Origin: Desulfosporosinus sp. I2 | GTDB lineage: Bacteria; Bacillota; Desulfitobacteriia; Desulfitobacteriales; Desulfitobacteriaceae | Length of the DNA stretch: 41,390 bases | Assembly (NCBI RefSeq): GCF_000960765.1 | Contig: NZ_JYNH01000024.1 | Span: forward strand, 1-41,390 | Direction: 5' to 3' | Part shown: positions 1-8,647 of the stretch, one piece after another | Numbering within the stretch: position 1 is the stretch's first letter | Layout of the letters: each line of letters opens with the position of its first letter | Program-made: the position numbers and the translations under genes | The notes under the pieces: generated by a model | Seen by the model: the letters and a program-made list of their open reading frames with translations, nothing else | The model's database searches: none | What the model was told of the DNA's origin: nothing

Positions 1-732
1 ACCCATTTTGCCTTTCTCGATAGTTCACGCGGCTGGACGGAAAAACGAGCGATTCCAGAAGAGCAATATCAATGGTTAGAAAAAGACTTAGAGAAGGCTC
101 AAGGTAAGCGTATTTTTGTAATAACCCACATTCCGCCCACTGATCCGAGAACAAAGACTGAACCCAACCCCTATCCCCAAATGCCTGAGTCTCAAAAAGC
201 GGGGCTGATTCAACAGGAAATGAGTAAGTTGAGCGGTACCAGTAACCTCGATCACGCTTTTAAAGACAAAGAAGAGGCTAAACGCTTTGAAGGCCTAATG
301 ACTAAGTACAAGGTGGATACGGTGTTTTTGTCACATATCCATGCTTATTTTAGTTTTGTTAAAGGGGATGTGCGATATATCATTAGTGGAGGGGCCGGGG
401 CAGAACTTTTGACCAAGGATAGTTATTATCATTTTCTTCGGGTTAAAGTGACCGATAAGGAAAATTACCTTGAAGTTGTGGAACTTCCGTCTCCGCCGAA
501 CGTTATTATGGATCGCTATATTGCAGCGGGGCAGATGTTTGCTCGGTCGATTTACAAGGAGTACACCACAATAGTGTATGGAATTGGACTAGCTATCCTC
601 TTGGTTATTGGAGGGATACTTTGGATTTATCGCAAGAATTGGTGGGCCTATCTTCAGCGTCTGGGGCGGTGGTTTTTCGAAATTACCAAGTTTTCGGTAT
701 TAAAGTACAAAGAAATTGTTAAGAAGAAATAA
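1..732 (+). CDS. Metallophosphoesterase with C-terminal membrane anchor (5' end missing)
   Basis: The reading frame is open from base 1, so the N-terminal half, with the first metal-binding motifs, lies outside the window. The visible part reads FVITHIPPTDPR and later SHIHAYFSF. These fit the last histidine-bearing motifs of calcineurin-like phosphoesterases, so a two-metal phosphoesterase fold is likely; the substrate is unknown. A hydrophobic stretch near the C-terminus (TIVYGIGLAILLVIGGILW) is followed by a basic tail ending in KKK. This suggests a single membrane span with a short cytoplasmic tail and the catalytic domain on the other face. No clear terminator follows. An imperfect hairpin with arms at 767-775 and 784-791 lacks a T-run. 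Confidence 0.8.
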   Translation, partial: THFAFLDSSRGWTEKRAIPEEQYQWLEKDLEKAQGKRIFVITHIPPTDPRTKTEPNPYPQMPESQKAGLIQQEMSKLSGTSNLDHAFKDKEEAKRFEGLMTKYKVDTVFLSHIHAYFSFVKGDVRYIISGGAGAELLTKDSYYHFLRVKVTDKENYLEVVELPSPPNVIMDRYIAAGQMFARSIYKEYTTIVYGIGLAILLVIGGILWIYRKNWWAYLQRLGRWFFEITKFSVLKYKEIVKKK

Positions 733-916
733 TTAGATTGAAGGTGCTTTGCTCATGCATTAAGGATGGCGGGAATGCTAAGGTTCCGCCAGCCGCTACT
801 AACAGCGTGTATACGCAATGACTAAATTTGCAGGAGATAACAATGTCTTTAAAGGGACGTTGGATTCGGAGTTAGATGACAGCCGAGAAAGAGTTTATTA
901 TTATGGAAAAATACGG

Positions 917-939
917 TATAATATTTTGAGGTGATTTCA
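917..939 (+). promoter_or_regulatory. -10 box and ribosome binding site of the mntA-hepT pair
   Basis: A perfect TATAAT (917-922) lies just upstream of GAGGTG (928-933). Any transcript would have a leader of only about 10 nt before the ATG at 940. The -35 position (about 894-899, tttatt) is poor, which is plausible for an autoregulated toxin-antitoxin promoter. Confidence 0.5.
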
Positions 940-1230
940 ATGCAGGCTATTAAAGATATCATTAATAAGCGAGACCAGATTATTAGTATTGCATCTCATT
1001 ACAAAATGTTTAATGTTAAGCTATTTGGTTCTGTACTTAGAGAAGAGGAAAACGCGGAAAGTGACATAGACTTTTTGGTTGATTGTGAAGATGATTGTTC
1101 TCTGTTTGACCTTATCTCACTGAAATATGATTTAGAAGAAATTTTAGGTAGAAAGATTGATGTGGTCACTTCTGATTCTGTGCATTGGACTTTAAAGGAC
1201 AGGATAGCACAGGAGGCTAGACCCATATGA
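940..1230 (+). CDS. mntA: MntA-type minimal nucleotidyltransferase antitoxin
   Basis: This 96-residue protein has the minimal nucleotidyltransferase signature: GS, ten residues, then DID (GSVLREEENAESDID), followed by a third acidic position in FLVD. In type VII toxin-antitoxin systems such proteins transfer AMP to a tyrosine of the partner HEPN toxin and neutralise it. The ATG at 940 is chosen because GAGGTG sits 6 nt upstream; an in-frame GTG at 931 lies inside that ribosome binding site. The stop overlaps the toxin start by 4 nt (ATGA), so the two are translationally coupled. Chromosomal domestication cannot be judged from sequence alone. Confidence 0.88.
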   Translation: MQAIKDIINKRDQIISIASHYKMFNVKLFGSVLREEENAESDIDFLVDCEDDCSLFDLISLKYDLEEILGRKIDVVTSDSVHWTLKDRIAQEARPI

Positions 1231-1553
1231 AAGATGACAAGGTGTTTCTTCAAAACATCCTAGAGTGCATCGTGAAGATTGAAACATATACCAACTCTGG
1301 TAAAGAAGAATTCATGAGTTCAGACCTCATTCAAGATGCGGTTATTCGGAATCTCGAAATAGTTGGAGAAGCCACAAAGAGAGTATCACAAGGAATTAAA
1401 GAACAACACCAAGAAATACCATGGAGACAAATGGCCGGATTACGAGATGTGTTAATACATGATTACATGGGAATTAGCCTAAAAATTGTTTGGAATGTGG
1501 TACTGAACGAGTTGCCTCAACTTAAAGTTAAGATTATAGAATTATTGGATTAA
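1227..1553 (+). CDS. hepT: HepT-type HEPN toxin (putative ribonuclease)
   Basis: This 108-residue, mostly helical protein carries the HEPN catalytic motif R-X4-H-X-Y as R73, H78 and Y80 (GLRDVLIHDYMG). In the family, the Arg/His pair cleaves RNA and the tyrosine is the site AMPylated by the MntA partner, so the complete motif predicts an active and controllable toxin. It overlaps mntA by 4 nt and is followed at once by a terminator whose stem starts in the stop codon, so the pair is a self-contained two-gene unit. Confidence 0.88.
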   Translation: MKDDKVFLQNILECIVKIETYTNSGKEEFMSSDLIQDAVIRNLEIVGEATKRVSQGIKEQHQEIPWRQMAGLRDVLIHDYMGISLKIVWNVVLNELPQLKVKIIELLD

Positions 1554-1590
1554 GCACTGGACTTTTTTGGTTTAGTGCTTGTTTATATTT
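1552..1590 (+). terminator. Terminator of mntA-hepT
   Basis: AAGCACT (1552-1558) pairs with AGTGCTT (1574-1580), and a T-rich run follows. The left arm begins inside the hepT stop codon. Confidence 0.6.
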
Positions 1591-1631
1591 GGAGCGTGGT
1601 TAAGCATATAGCAATAGTTGGCACAAATGTT

Positions 1632-1686
1632 ACGCCCCTGAGGAATAGGCTTATTACCTACAGTTCTCAGGGGCGTCTGTTCCCGA
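1632..1686. terminator. Probable terminator between hepT and the PhnB-like gene
   Basis: Perfect 11-bp arms ACGCCCCTGAG (1632-1642) and CTCAGGGGCGT (1666-1676) flank a 23-nt loop. The hairpin sits 12 nt past the stop of the minus-strand gene that ends at 1689. The T-run is weak on both strands, so it may act mainly as a stable 3' end or transcription block. Confidence 0.55.
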
Positions 1687-1688
1687 TT

Positions 1689-2111
1689 TTACTTATCTGG
1701 CTTACATGAGACCATCCACATTACACCAAACTTATCTGTAAATTTAGCAAATAATGGACTAAAAAACGTTTCTTGTAGATCCATCTCAAGGGTGCCGCCT
1801 TGGGATAATGCTTCAAACATAGCTTTTGTTTCATCTTTGGTATCAAATCCTAATGAGAAAGCAATATTGTTACCGACACTGTAGGGTAGCTTAGGGAGAG
1901 TATCTGAGAAGCGAATTATATGGCCATTCTTTCTTAATTCAGCATGCATTACTAGATTTTTAACCTGATCCGGTACCGGAAAGGCTGGATTTGGTGGTGC
2001 ATCGCCAAAATGTAATATTTCGCATTCCCCGCCCAGAACTGTTTGGTAGAACGTTACTGCTTCTTCACAATTCCCGTTAAACACTAAGTAGGGTATTAAC
2101 CAATCACTCAT
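1689..2111 (-). CDS. PhnB-like VOC-superfamily protein
   Basis: This 140-residue protein matches the PhnB/3-demethylubiquinone-like branch of the glyoxalase/vicinal-oxygen-chelate fold. It opens with LIPYLVFNGNCEEAVTFYQ, has LGGECEILHFGD and RFSDTLPKLP, and closes with FGVMWMVSC. Typical length is 135-150 residues. Family members bind small molecules or act as dimeric metalloenzymes or resistance proteins, and the substrate cannot be told here. It is a single gene with its own GAAGG ribosome binding site, divergent from sbcD. Confidence 0.8.
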   Translation of the reverse strand: MSDWLIPYLVFNGNCEEAVTFYQTVLGGECEILHFGDAPPNPAFPVPDQVKNLVMHAELRKNGHIIRFSDTLPKLPYSVGNNIAFSLGFDTKDETKAMFEALSQGGTLEMDLQETFFSPLFAKFTDKFGVMWMVSCKPDK

Positions 2112-2300
2112 CTAAAAGCCTTCTTTCATTAAATAATTGAATATATTATGTTCAATATCTGCTTAAGTAGACATTCTATAGTTAAAAAGAAAATACTTCA
2201 ATCTTAAAACCCAAAATTGTCCACACCCTTTTGTCTAGGACTTGTTCTATAATGAGATTATAAAAATGATATTGAGTTAAAGGGAAAGGGGTTAATACCC

Positions 2301-3650
2301 ATGCGAATTTTACATACCTCAGATTGGCACCTCGGACGAACGCTCGAAGGGCGCAGTCGAATTGAAGAACAAATAAAGTTTATCAATGAACTTTGCACGA
2401 TCGTAGAAGATGAAAAGGTCGATCTTGTCTTAATTGCTGGAGACGTCTTCGATACCGTTAATCCGCCCGCCATTGCGGAAGAACTTTTTTATGATGCACT
2501 TAATCGATTATCTGCTGACGGAAAACGTGCAGTTGTGGCGATTGCTGGAAATCACGATAATCCGGAGCGTCTTTGTGCAGCAAGTCCTCTTGCGATTAGG
2601 AATGGGATCACACTTTATGGTCTGCCTAAACAAATCCTCGTACCTAGTCTACTGGTACAGCCGAATCAAGGTAGAGTAGTAAGAGTTGCTGCAGGCCTTG
2701 GGTGGGCAGAGTTACATATTCCCAGTTGCCCGGATCCAGCCATTGTGGCCATGTTACCCTATCCTTCTGAGTCTCGGCTCAATGAGGTTTTAAGTGTAAG
2801 TCTTGATGAAGAAATATTGCGCGCGGAATACTCAAAGCGTGTACAACAATTATTTAGCTCGTTTGGGCAAGCCTTTCGTCCGAATGCAGTTAACCTTGGG
2901 GTAAGTCACCTTTTCGTGAGAGGTGGTATGAAATCCGAGTCAGAGCGTCCGATCGAACTAGGAGGTGCCCCAACAGTTGAGGTGGAGGCGATGCCTTCCG
3001 GAGCTCAATACGTTGCGCTTGGACATTTACACCGAGCTCAGGCGGTTAAAGGAGCGGCTGTTCCGACTCGTTATTCAGGGTCCCCACTTGCATATAGTTT
3101 TTCTGAATCAGGGTATGCCAAATCTGTGATCCTTGTGGTGGCTCATCCAGGGCAAGCAGTAACGACCCAAGAAATTTTCTTAAGTGCGGGTTACCCTCTG
3201 GTGAAATGGCAGGCCAAGGAGGGCTTTGCCCAGGCGCAGCGCTGGATTGATGAGGGTAAGGATCTTCACGCTTGGATTGATCTGGAGGTTAATGTGACCA
3301 ATGCACTGCATCCACAAGAGATCCACTCCCTAAGGCAGCAACGGGAGCGGCTTGTGAATATTCGCCCTATTTTCCCAGAGACAGAACAGATTGTTTTAGA
3401 ATCCAGATCAAAGATGCCGATTCATGAACTCTTTCGAAAGTTCTATCAAGATAAAACGGGCGGAGCTGAGCCAGAGGAAGAATTAGTTTCTATGTTTTTA
3501 TCCTTAATTGATCCTAACGAAGGCTTTAAAAGATACGAAGGTAACGATACTAACGATGCTATCGATGCTATCGATGCTATCGAGCCCGAATATTTAGAAA
3601 TAGAACCCCTAGCTCGAACAATTACGACTGAGGATGGTGAGACGGCATGA
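2301..3650 (+). CDS. sbcD: SbcD nuclease subunit of the SbcCD (Mre11-Rad50 type) complex
   Basis: This 449-residue calcineurin-type nuclease shows the metal-binding motifs DWH (D8, H10), GDVFD (D48), GNHD (N84, H85) and GHLH. With SbcC it forms the ATP-dependent complex that opens hairpins and processes DNA ends in repair and replication. The gene overlaps sbcC by 4 nt (ATGA), the usual coupled arrangement. It is longer than the roughly 400-residue norm because of an acidic C-terminal tail that includes a DAI tripeptide repeated three times, encoded by a 9-bp tandem repeat. Confidence 0.96.
   Translation: MRILHTSDWHLGRTLEGRSRIEEQIKFINELCTIVEDEKVDLVLIAGDVFDTVNPPAIAEELFYDALNRLSADGKRAVVAIAGNHDNPERLCAASPLAIRNGITLYGLPKQILVPSLLVQPNQGRVVRVAAGLGWAELHIPSCPDPAIVAMLPYPSESRLNEVLSVSLDEEILRAEYSKRVQQLFSSFGQAFRPNAVNLGVSHLFVRGGMKSESERPIELGGAPTVEVEAMPSGAQYVALGHLHRAQAVKGAAVPTRYSGSPLAYSFSESGYAKSVILVVAHPGQAVTTQEIFLSAGYPLVKWQAKEGFAQAQRWIDEGKDLHAWIDLEVNVTNALHPQEIHSLRQQRERLVNIRPIFPETEQIVLESRSKMPIHELFRKFYQDKTGGAEPEEELVSMFLSLIDPNEGFKRYEGNDTNDAIDAIDAIEPEYLEIEPLARTITTEDGETA
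3537..3581 (+). repeat. 9-bp tandem repeat inside sbcD
   Basis: Three perfect copies of GATGCTATC (3555-3563, 3564-3572, 3573-3581) are preceded by two degenerate 9-bp copies (3537-3554). They encode DAI repeats in the acidic tail. Length variation would stay in frame, in 3-residue steps. Confidence 0.85.
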
Positions 3651-6600
3651 GACCCATTCGTTTAAAGATCGCTGGTTTGAACAGCTTCAGGGAAGCCCAA
3701 GAGATAGACTTTTCGATACTATGCGAAACCGGGGTGTTTGGGATTTTCGGCTCTACTGGAAGTGGAAAATCGACAATTCTTGACGCCATCACACTCGCGC
3801 TTTACGGAACGGTCGAACGTGCGGCCAATAATACGCAAGGAATTCTTAACTACGCGGAAGAGCAGCTCACGGTGGAGTATATGTTTAGCCTTTCAACGGG
3901 AAATCAAGTGAAGTCTTACCGAGCAGAACGCGCCTATCGACGTTCTGGGGCCCGTACAGTTAAAGCGTCAACCTGCCGTTTGGTAGAGATCGACAGCGGA
4001 GTGGAAACGGTTATAGCTTCTAAGGCCGATGATATGACGAAGAAAATTGAGGATGTGCTAGGCCTTACTGTCGAAGATTTTACCCGTGCGGTGGTTCTCC
4101 CTCAAGGGAAATTTGCCGAGTTTTTAACGATAAAACCCAAAGATCGACGTCTGATGCTGGAAAGGCTATTTTCCCTTGAAGCTTACGGTAGGGAACTTTC
4201 CGCTCGGCTAGTCGAACAAATGGAAAAGGCCAAATTTACCTTAAATGGGACAGAACAACGGCAACAGGGTTTGGGTGATGCTTCCGAAGAGCGGGTCAAA
4301 GAGGCAGAAGCGGACTATAAAAGTGCAATTTTAAACTTAGGCAGGATTTCTAAGGAATGGACAACTTTAAAAAAAGAGTATGATCGTGCTCAGGAACTAT
4401 GGAGACTTCAAGTACAATTACAACAAATAGGGGACAAAGAAAAAGAATTGGCAGCAAAACAACTTAACATAGATAAAACAGCTGAGCGCTTAAGTATAGC
4501 GGAGCGGGCGGAAGCGGTCCGTCCCATCTTGGAAGAAGTCGGCGTCACAGAAGAACGGTTCAAACAGGCTAAAGAGCAAGTTGAAAACGCCCACAGAAGA
4601 TTGATAACGGCTAGAGCTGAAAAGGATACGTTAGAGGGGAAATGGGCTGAGGGCAACAAAAAAAGAATTGAAGCTGAACCACGTTGTCTACGCCGACTGG
4701 AACAACTCGAACAGGCTAAGAGCCTAGAAAATGATATCCAAGTTAGAGATGAACGGTTAAACGAAACACGTCACAACTATGGGGAGTTGGATCGAGTCTG
4801 CAAAGAGTTGGAACAAGCTATTCAGGTTCTGAACCATAAAAAAACAGATATGCAGAAACAACAGCTCGGCTTGAAAAGCCAATTACTGAACCTTTCAATC
4901 GACCCGGAGCAACGGACAAAGGTTAATTCGGCGGCCCAAGCTCTAGAAGCCTATCAGATAGTATCTAAACAAGTGGAAGGGTTGCAAAGGGAGCTTGAAG
5001 TAAAGTCCTCTGAAATATATGAGTGGGATTTAATCAGGCAGACGATTGTGAAGGAAGTTCAAGTTGCTCAGGAAACGGTAGAACAAATAACAGAATCCCT
5101 GAATCGTAGGCAACAAGCTCCGCCAGTTCGAGAGGATAGCTTAAGTGAACAAGCTCAGGAATTAGAACGCTATCGGCATAGAATTGATACTATAGAGCGG
5201 GCCGAGCAGGATAGGGCCCAGGAACAAGAACGCTTAGGAATTATTTTGGAGAATTGCCAAAAGGTGCAGGCTGAAATTGAAGGAAGGGAGGACGAACAGT
5301 CCAGAATTTGGGCTAGCGTTCAAGCCGCCAGATCATGGATAGAGACAAAATTGGCTGAAGTCAAAGGACTAGAACAAAAGAATCTCGCGGGATTACTGGT
5401 TGAAGGCCTAGCTGAAGGAGAAGCATGTCCGGTGTGTGGTTCGTCTCATCACCCTAAACCTGCTCAAGGTTTTGATGAGGATGTCTTAGACAAGGCGAAA
5501 AGTGAGCTGGATCAGGCCTCACGAGAACTCCAAGGGTTGGAGGAAACGTTAACGAATGGGATAACGGCCCTAGCAGTAGCCAAGGCACAGCTGTTGTCTA
5601 AACGAGAACTTGAACAAAACCAGTTAAACCTTCTTAAGCTTAAAGAACAAGCAATTCTCAATGAGCGTGAAGAACTTTCAGGGCCAGATCGCAATAGGGC
5701 TGCCCAAGATTTAAAGGTTCAACTGATAGAACAAGAATCTAAGCTGACAAATGATCGGCTTAACTTGAATCAATGGAAAACTGAACTTGAGCAATGGGAG
5801 CGTAAGCTGGAGGAAGCCCAGCGCAAGCAAGCAGAAGTAGAGAAGAAACAGCATAGTACGAGTGCACAAATTGCTTCCGTTGAGGGTCTAGGAAGTGGAA
5901 TCCGGAATCAGCTCAACCAATTGCTCAAAGAACAGAGCCAGAGGAAAGAGCGCTTGGACACTCTGCGTGGAGAAATTGCTCTTTCAGAAATCTTGTTATT
6001 ACAGGAACGATATACGAGTTGGGACCAAACGACAAGCCATTTAACGCAGGAGTTATCAGTTCTTGAAGAGGGTTTAAGAGAAACGGATGAGGCTTATCAG
6101 CGGCTCTCGCAAGAAAAGACCCATTGTGAGCTAAAACTGCAGAATCTGAAAACGGTCGGAAGTGAAGCTGCTCGTAATCTTAAAGAAATCAAGCAAAAAT
6201 GGGACGATTTAACCGAGGGAAAGCCAGCCTGCGAACTCATCGAGCAAGTTAAAGTTGAGTTGGCACTTGTCATAGAAATTGAAGAAAAACTTAAGAACAG
6301 CTATGAGCTGGCCAATGGACTATGGACACAAGCGGAACAAACCCTGGCAGTTAACCAAAAGACCTTGGAAATTTCTAAAGAAGGGTTTGAAGGAGCTCAG
6401 CTCAAACTACAACGAGGTCTAAAAATAGCGCAATTTCCGACAGCGACAGCGGCTTATAATTCCCTATGCGATCTTCCTGAAAGGATAAAAATGGATCAAG
6501 ATATTTCGTCCTTTCAACAAGAGGTCCTAATCTGGAAACAAAAACGCCAAGAAGTTGAAGAGCGACTTCAAGGACAAAGCCTTCGTCCAGAAGAATGGCT

Positions 6601-7261
6601 TGCTTGGCCTATTCGATTAAAAGAGATGGAGCAGGCTCATAACGAAGCAATAGAAAGACGAGGCGTCACCCAACTATCACTTGAAAGGCTTAACGAAAAA
6701 CACGAAGAATGGATGCGCCTTGAAATTGAAAGAAAGGCACTTAACCATCGGCTCAGCTTATATAAGACCTTGCAAACGGTTTTTAAAGGGAATTCCTTTG
6801 TTGAGTTTATCGCCCAAGAACAATTGACCAATGTTGCTATAGATGCTTCAGAGCGCCTTAAAGAATTAACCAACCAACGTTATGCCTTGGAGGTCGACTC
6901 AGAGGGTGGTTTTATTATGCGCGACGATGCAAACGGAGGAGTACGCCGCCCAGTGAATAGTTTATCAGGAGGGGAAACATTCCTCACAGCACTTGCCCTG
7001 GCTTTGGCCTTGTCCACTCAAATTCAATTACGAGGGGAGTCTCCTCTAGAGTTCTTTTTTCTCGATGAAGGATTTGGGTCACTGGATGCTAACCTTCTTG
7101 AAACTGTGATGAACACGCTAGAAAAACTTCATCTTCAAAATCTGACAATCGGGATTATTAGCCATGTTCCTGAACTTAAAAATAGGCTTGCTCGTCGTTT
7201 AATCGTCACTCCTGCCGAGGCTGGTGGAACAGGAAGTAAAGTCCAGTTAGAAATGGCCTAG
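3647..7261 (+). CDS. sbcC: SbcC ATPase subunit of the SbcCD complex
   Basis: This 1204-residue SMC/Rad50-like ATPase has a Walker A loop near the N-terminus (GSTGSGKS, residues 35-42). Long heptad-rich coiled coils surround a central zinc hook (CPVC, 594-597). The C-terminal half-ATPase has the signature LSGGE (about 1106-1110) and Walker B (FFFLDEGFGSLD, around D1140). It binds and tethers DNA and powers the SbcD nuclease. All motifs expected of a functional protein are present and the length fits the long SbcC forms. Confidence 0.97.
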   Translation: MRPIRLKIAGLNSFREAQEIDFSILCETGVFGIFGSTGSGKSTILDAITLALYGTVERAANNTQGILNYAEEQLTVEYMFSLSTGNQVKSYRAERAYRRSGARTVKASTCRLVEIDSGVETVIASKADDMTKKIEDVLGLTVEDFTRAVVLPQGKFAEFLTIKPKDRRLMLERLFSLEAYGRELSARLVEQMEKAKFTLNGTEQRQQGLGDASEERVKEAEADYKSAILNLGRISKEWTTLKKEYDRAQELWRLQVQLQQIGDKEKELAAKQLNIDKTAERLSIAERAEAVRPILEEVGVTEERFKQAKEQVENAHRRLITARAEKDTLEGKWAEGNKKRIEAEPRCLRRLEQLEQAKSLENDIQVRDERLNETRHNYGELDRVCKELEQAIQVLNHKKTDMQKQQLGLKSQLLNLSIDPEQRTKVNSAAQALEAYQIVSKQVEGLQRELEVKSSEIYEWDLIRQTIVKEVQVAQETVEQITESLNRRQQAPPVREDSLSEQAQELERYRHRIDTIERAEQDRAQEQERLGIILENCQKVQAEIEGREDEQSRIWASVQAARSWIETKLAEVKGLEQKNLAGLLVEGLAEGEACPVCGSSHHPKPAQGFDEDVLDKAKSELDQASRELQGLEETLTNGITALAVAKAQLLSKRELEQNQLNLLKLKEQAILNEREELSGPDRNRAAQDLKVQLIEQESKLTNDRLNLNQWKTELEQWERKLEEAQRKQAEVEKKQHSTSAQIASVEGLGSGIRNQLNQLLKEQSQRKERLDTLRGEIALSEILLLQERYTSWDQTTSHLTQELSVLEEGLRETDEAYQRLSQEKTHCELKLQNLKTVGSEAARNLKEIKQKWDDLTEGKPACELIEQVKVELALVIEIEEKLKNSYELANGLWTQAEQTLAVNQKTLEISKEGFEGAQLKLQRGLKIAQFPTATAAYNSLCDLPERIKMDQDISSFQQEVLIWKQKRQEVEERLQGQSLRPEEWLAWPIRLKEMEQAHNEAIERRGVTQLSLERLNEKHEEWMRLEIERKALNHRLSLYKTLQTVFKGNSFVEFIAQEQLTNVAIDASERLKELTNQRYALEVDSEGGFIMRDDANGGVRRPVNSLSGGETFLTALALALALSTQIQLRGESPLEFFFLDEGFGSLDANLLETVMNTLEKLHLQNLTIGIISHVPELKNRLARRLIVTPAEAGGTGSKVQLEMA

Positions 7262-7365
7262 CAAATATCGGCACTCCCCTTAGAGATCTGTCCACCACAT
7301 CCCAGAAAGATATTGTATCCCTTTGATCACTTGCCAGAAAGATAAACATTTAGAAAATTTTAACC

Positions 7366-7393
7366 TTGACTAAAGTTTCTAAAAAGGTATACT
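7366..7393 (+). promoter_or_regulatory. Sigma-A promoter of the iclR-family gene
   Basis: TTGACT (7366-7371), a 16-nt spacer and TATACT (7388-7393). The operator-like site that starts at 7414 lies just downstream of the expected transcription start. Confidence 0.75.
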
Positions 7394-7413
7394 ATTCGCA
7401 ATAAGGGAATTAA

Positions 7414-7455
7414 GAAACGAAGTTTCACATATTAAAACCGATTGAGAATTGTTTC
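7414..7455. promoter_or_regulatory. IclR-type operator site 1 (before iclR)
   Basis: The core is GAAAC (7414-7418), 3 nt, GTTTC (7422-7426), 7 nt, AAAAC (7434-7438), with another GTTTC at 7451-7455. The first pair is a dyad; AAAAC and the last GTTTC form a second imperfect one. It matches site 3 before the CoA-ligase operon at 22 of 25 core positions. Autoregulation by the adjacent IclR protein is inferred. Confidence 0.65.
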
Positions 7456-7485
7456 GAATTTCATGTCAGAATGGGAGGGTTATTA

Positions 7486-8262
7486 GTGTCTGAAAAATAT
7501 GTGCAAACTCTTGAGCGTTCTCTAGATGTTCTTGAAGTACTTGCCCAAGCGGAAGAACCTTTAGGGGTAACTGAAATCGGAAATCGCATTAGTTTGCATA
7601 AAAGCACGGTGCACCGTATTTTGCAAACTCTATGTCACAGGGGCTATGTTGAGAAGAAAAAGGATCATGAGCGTTATCAATTAGGTATAAAAATTATTGA
7701 ATTAGGGATTCGCTTTTTCAATGATTTAGAAATCCGGAAAGTGGCAGCTCCTGTTCTTAGCGACTTAGTGAAAGTTCTAGATGAAGTGGCCCACCTCGTG
7801 CTCCCCGATGAGGGAGAAATAGTTTATATCGATAGAGCAGAAAGTTCCCAAGTTGTCAGTATGCATTCTAAAGTAGGTCGCAGGGCTCCAATGCATTGTA
7901 CTGCAGTTGGGAAAGCGCTACTTTCAACAATGCCTGAAGAGGAAGTCCGACACATTCTTGAACAAAAAGGAATGACAAGCTATACTCCCAATACAATAAC
8001 TGATATAGATACCTTATTGGTTGAGCTTAGGCAAATTAAAGCGACTAAAATCTCGATTGAAAAGGAAGAAAACGAAATTGGAATTATATGTCTCGGAACT
8101 CCGATTTTCGATTATTCTGGACAGGCAATTGGAGCAATAAGTGTCTCTGGACCAGCTAGTAGGATTCAAGAAAAGGGAATTACACGTATTGGTGAAGAAA
8201 TGAAAAAATCAGGAGAACGTATTTCAGCGAACCTAGGTTTTGATTTTTATAAGCGATCCTAA
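7486..8262 (+). CDS. IclR-family transcriptional regulator
   Basis: This protein of about 258 residues has an N-terminal winged helix-turn-helix (TLERSLDVLEVL, then HKSTVHRILQTLCHRGYVEK). A C-terminal IclR effector domain follows (MHSKVGRRAPMHCTAVGKAL, then GTPIFDYSGQAIGAISVSGP). The GTG at 7486 is chosen because GGGAGGG (7473-7479) sits 6 nt upstream; an in-frame ATG at 7471 overlaps that ribosome binding site. Relatives such as AllR respond to glyoxylate. The next genes predict glyoxylate metabolism, so glyoxylate or glycolate is a reasonable but unproven effector. Matching operator-like sites suggest it controls itself and two downstream units. Confidence 0.9.
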   Translation: MSEKYVQTLERSLDVLEVLAQAEEPLGVTEIGNRISLHKSTVHRILQTLCHRGYVEKKKDHERYQLGIKIIELGIRFFNDLEIRKVAAPVLSDLVKVLDEVAHLVLPDEGEIVYIDRAESSQVVSMHSKVGRRAPMHCTAVGKALLSTMPEEEVRHILEQKGMTSYTPNTITDIDTLLVELRQIKATKISIEKEENEIGIICLGTPIFDYSGQAIGAISVSGPASRIQEKGITRIGEEMKKSGERISANLGFDFYKRS

Positions 8263-8347
8263 TTCTAAAATTTGATTGCTACGCTTTTGCTCAGCGAGAT
8301 TGTATGTAAGTTAATAAGAAAATATCTAATTTTTAGAAAGTTCCCTA

Positions 8348-8376
8348 TTGACGATTAATCAATATAAGTTAATAAT
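8348..8376 (+). promoter_or_regulatory. Promoter of the glycolate-oxidase-like genes
   Basis: TTGACG (8348-8353), a 17-nt spacer and AATAAT (8371-8376). The layout matches the promoters at 7366 and 13407. Confidence 0.6.
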
Positions 8377-8393
8377 AGAGATATGGATATATT

Positions 8394-8418
8394 GAAACTG
8401 GGTTTTACCTGTTAAAAC
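8394..8418. promoter_or_regulatory. IclR-type operator site 2 (before the oxidase genes)
   Basis: GAAAC (8394-8398), 3 nt, GTTTT (8402-8406), 7 nt, AAAAC (8414-8418). It has the same spacing as sites 1 and 3 and lies 17 nt past the -10 box. It is the most degenerate copy and lacks the extra GTTTC. Confidence 0.6.
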
Positions 8419-8647
8419 GTTATCTTGAAAAAGGACCATTAATCAAGGTGTTACTCAAAAAGGTAAACGCTTTAAATGAAGGGGGAGACATACAAAGTCA
8501 ATGGCTCAGAGACCATGGTCGCAATATAAAGTTTACTTGACGATTCAGCTCCTACAGATGATAAGAGTATCAAGTTGTTAAACCTTGTTTCGCATCATCC
8601 TTTTATCCGTCTGGTAGTCTGAAATATGGGAGTGAGGGGGAGTATCA

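Larger units (their letters stand above)
8263..8647 (+). other. Intergenic region with promoter, operator and 250-nt leader
   Basis: This 385-nt gap holds the promoter at 8348-8376, operator site 2 at 8394-8418 and then a leader of about 250 nt to the GTG at 8648. No known riboswitch is recognised. Two short frames (8391-8539 and 8540-8623) follow each other with a +1 shift; see findings. Confidence 0.6.
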
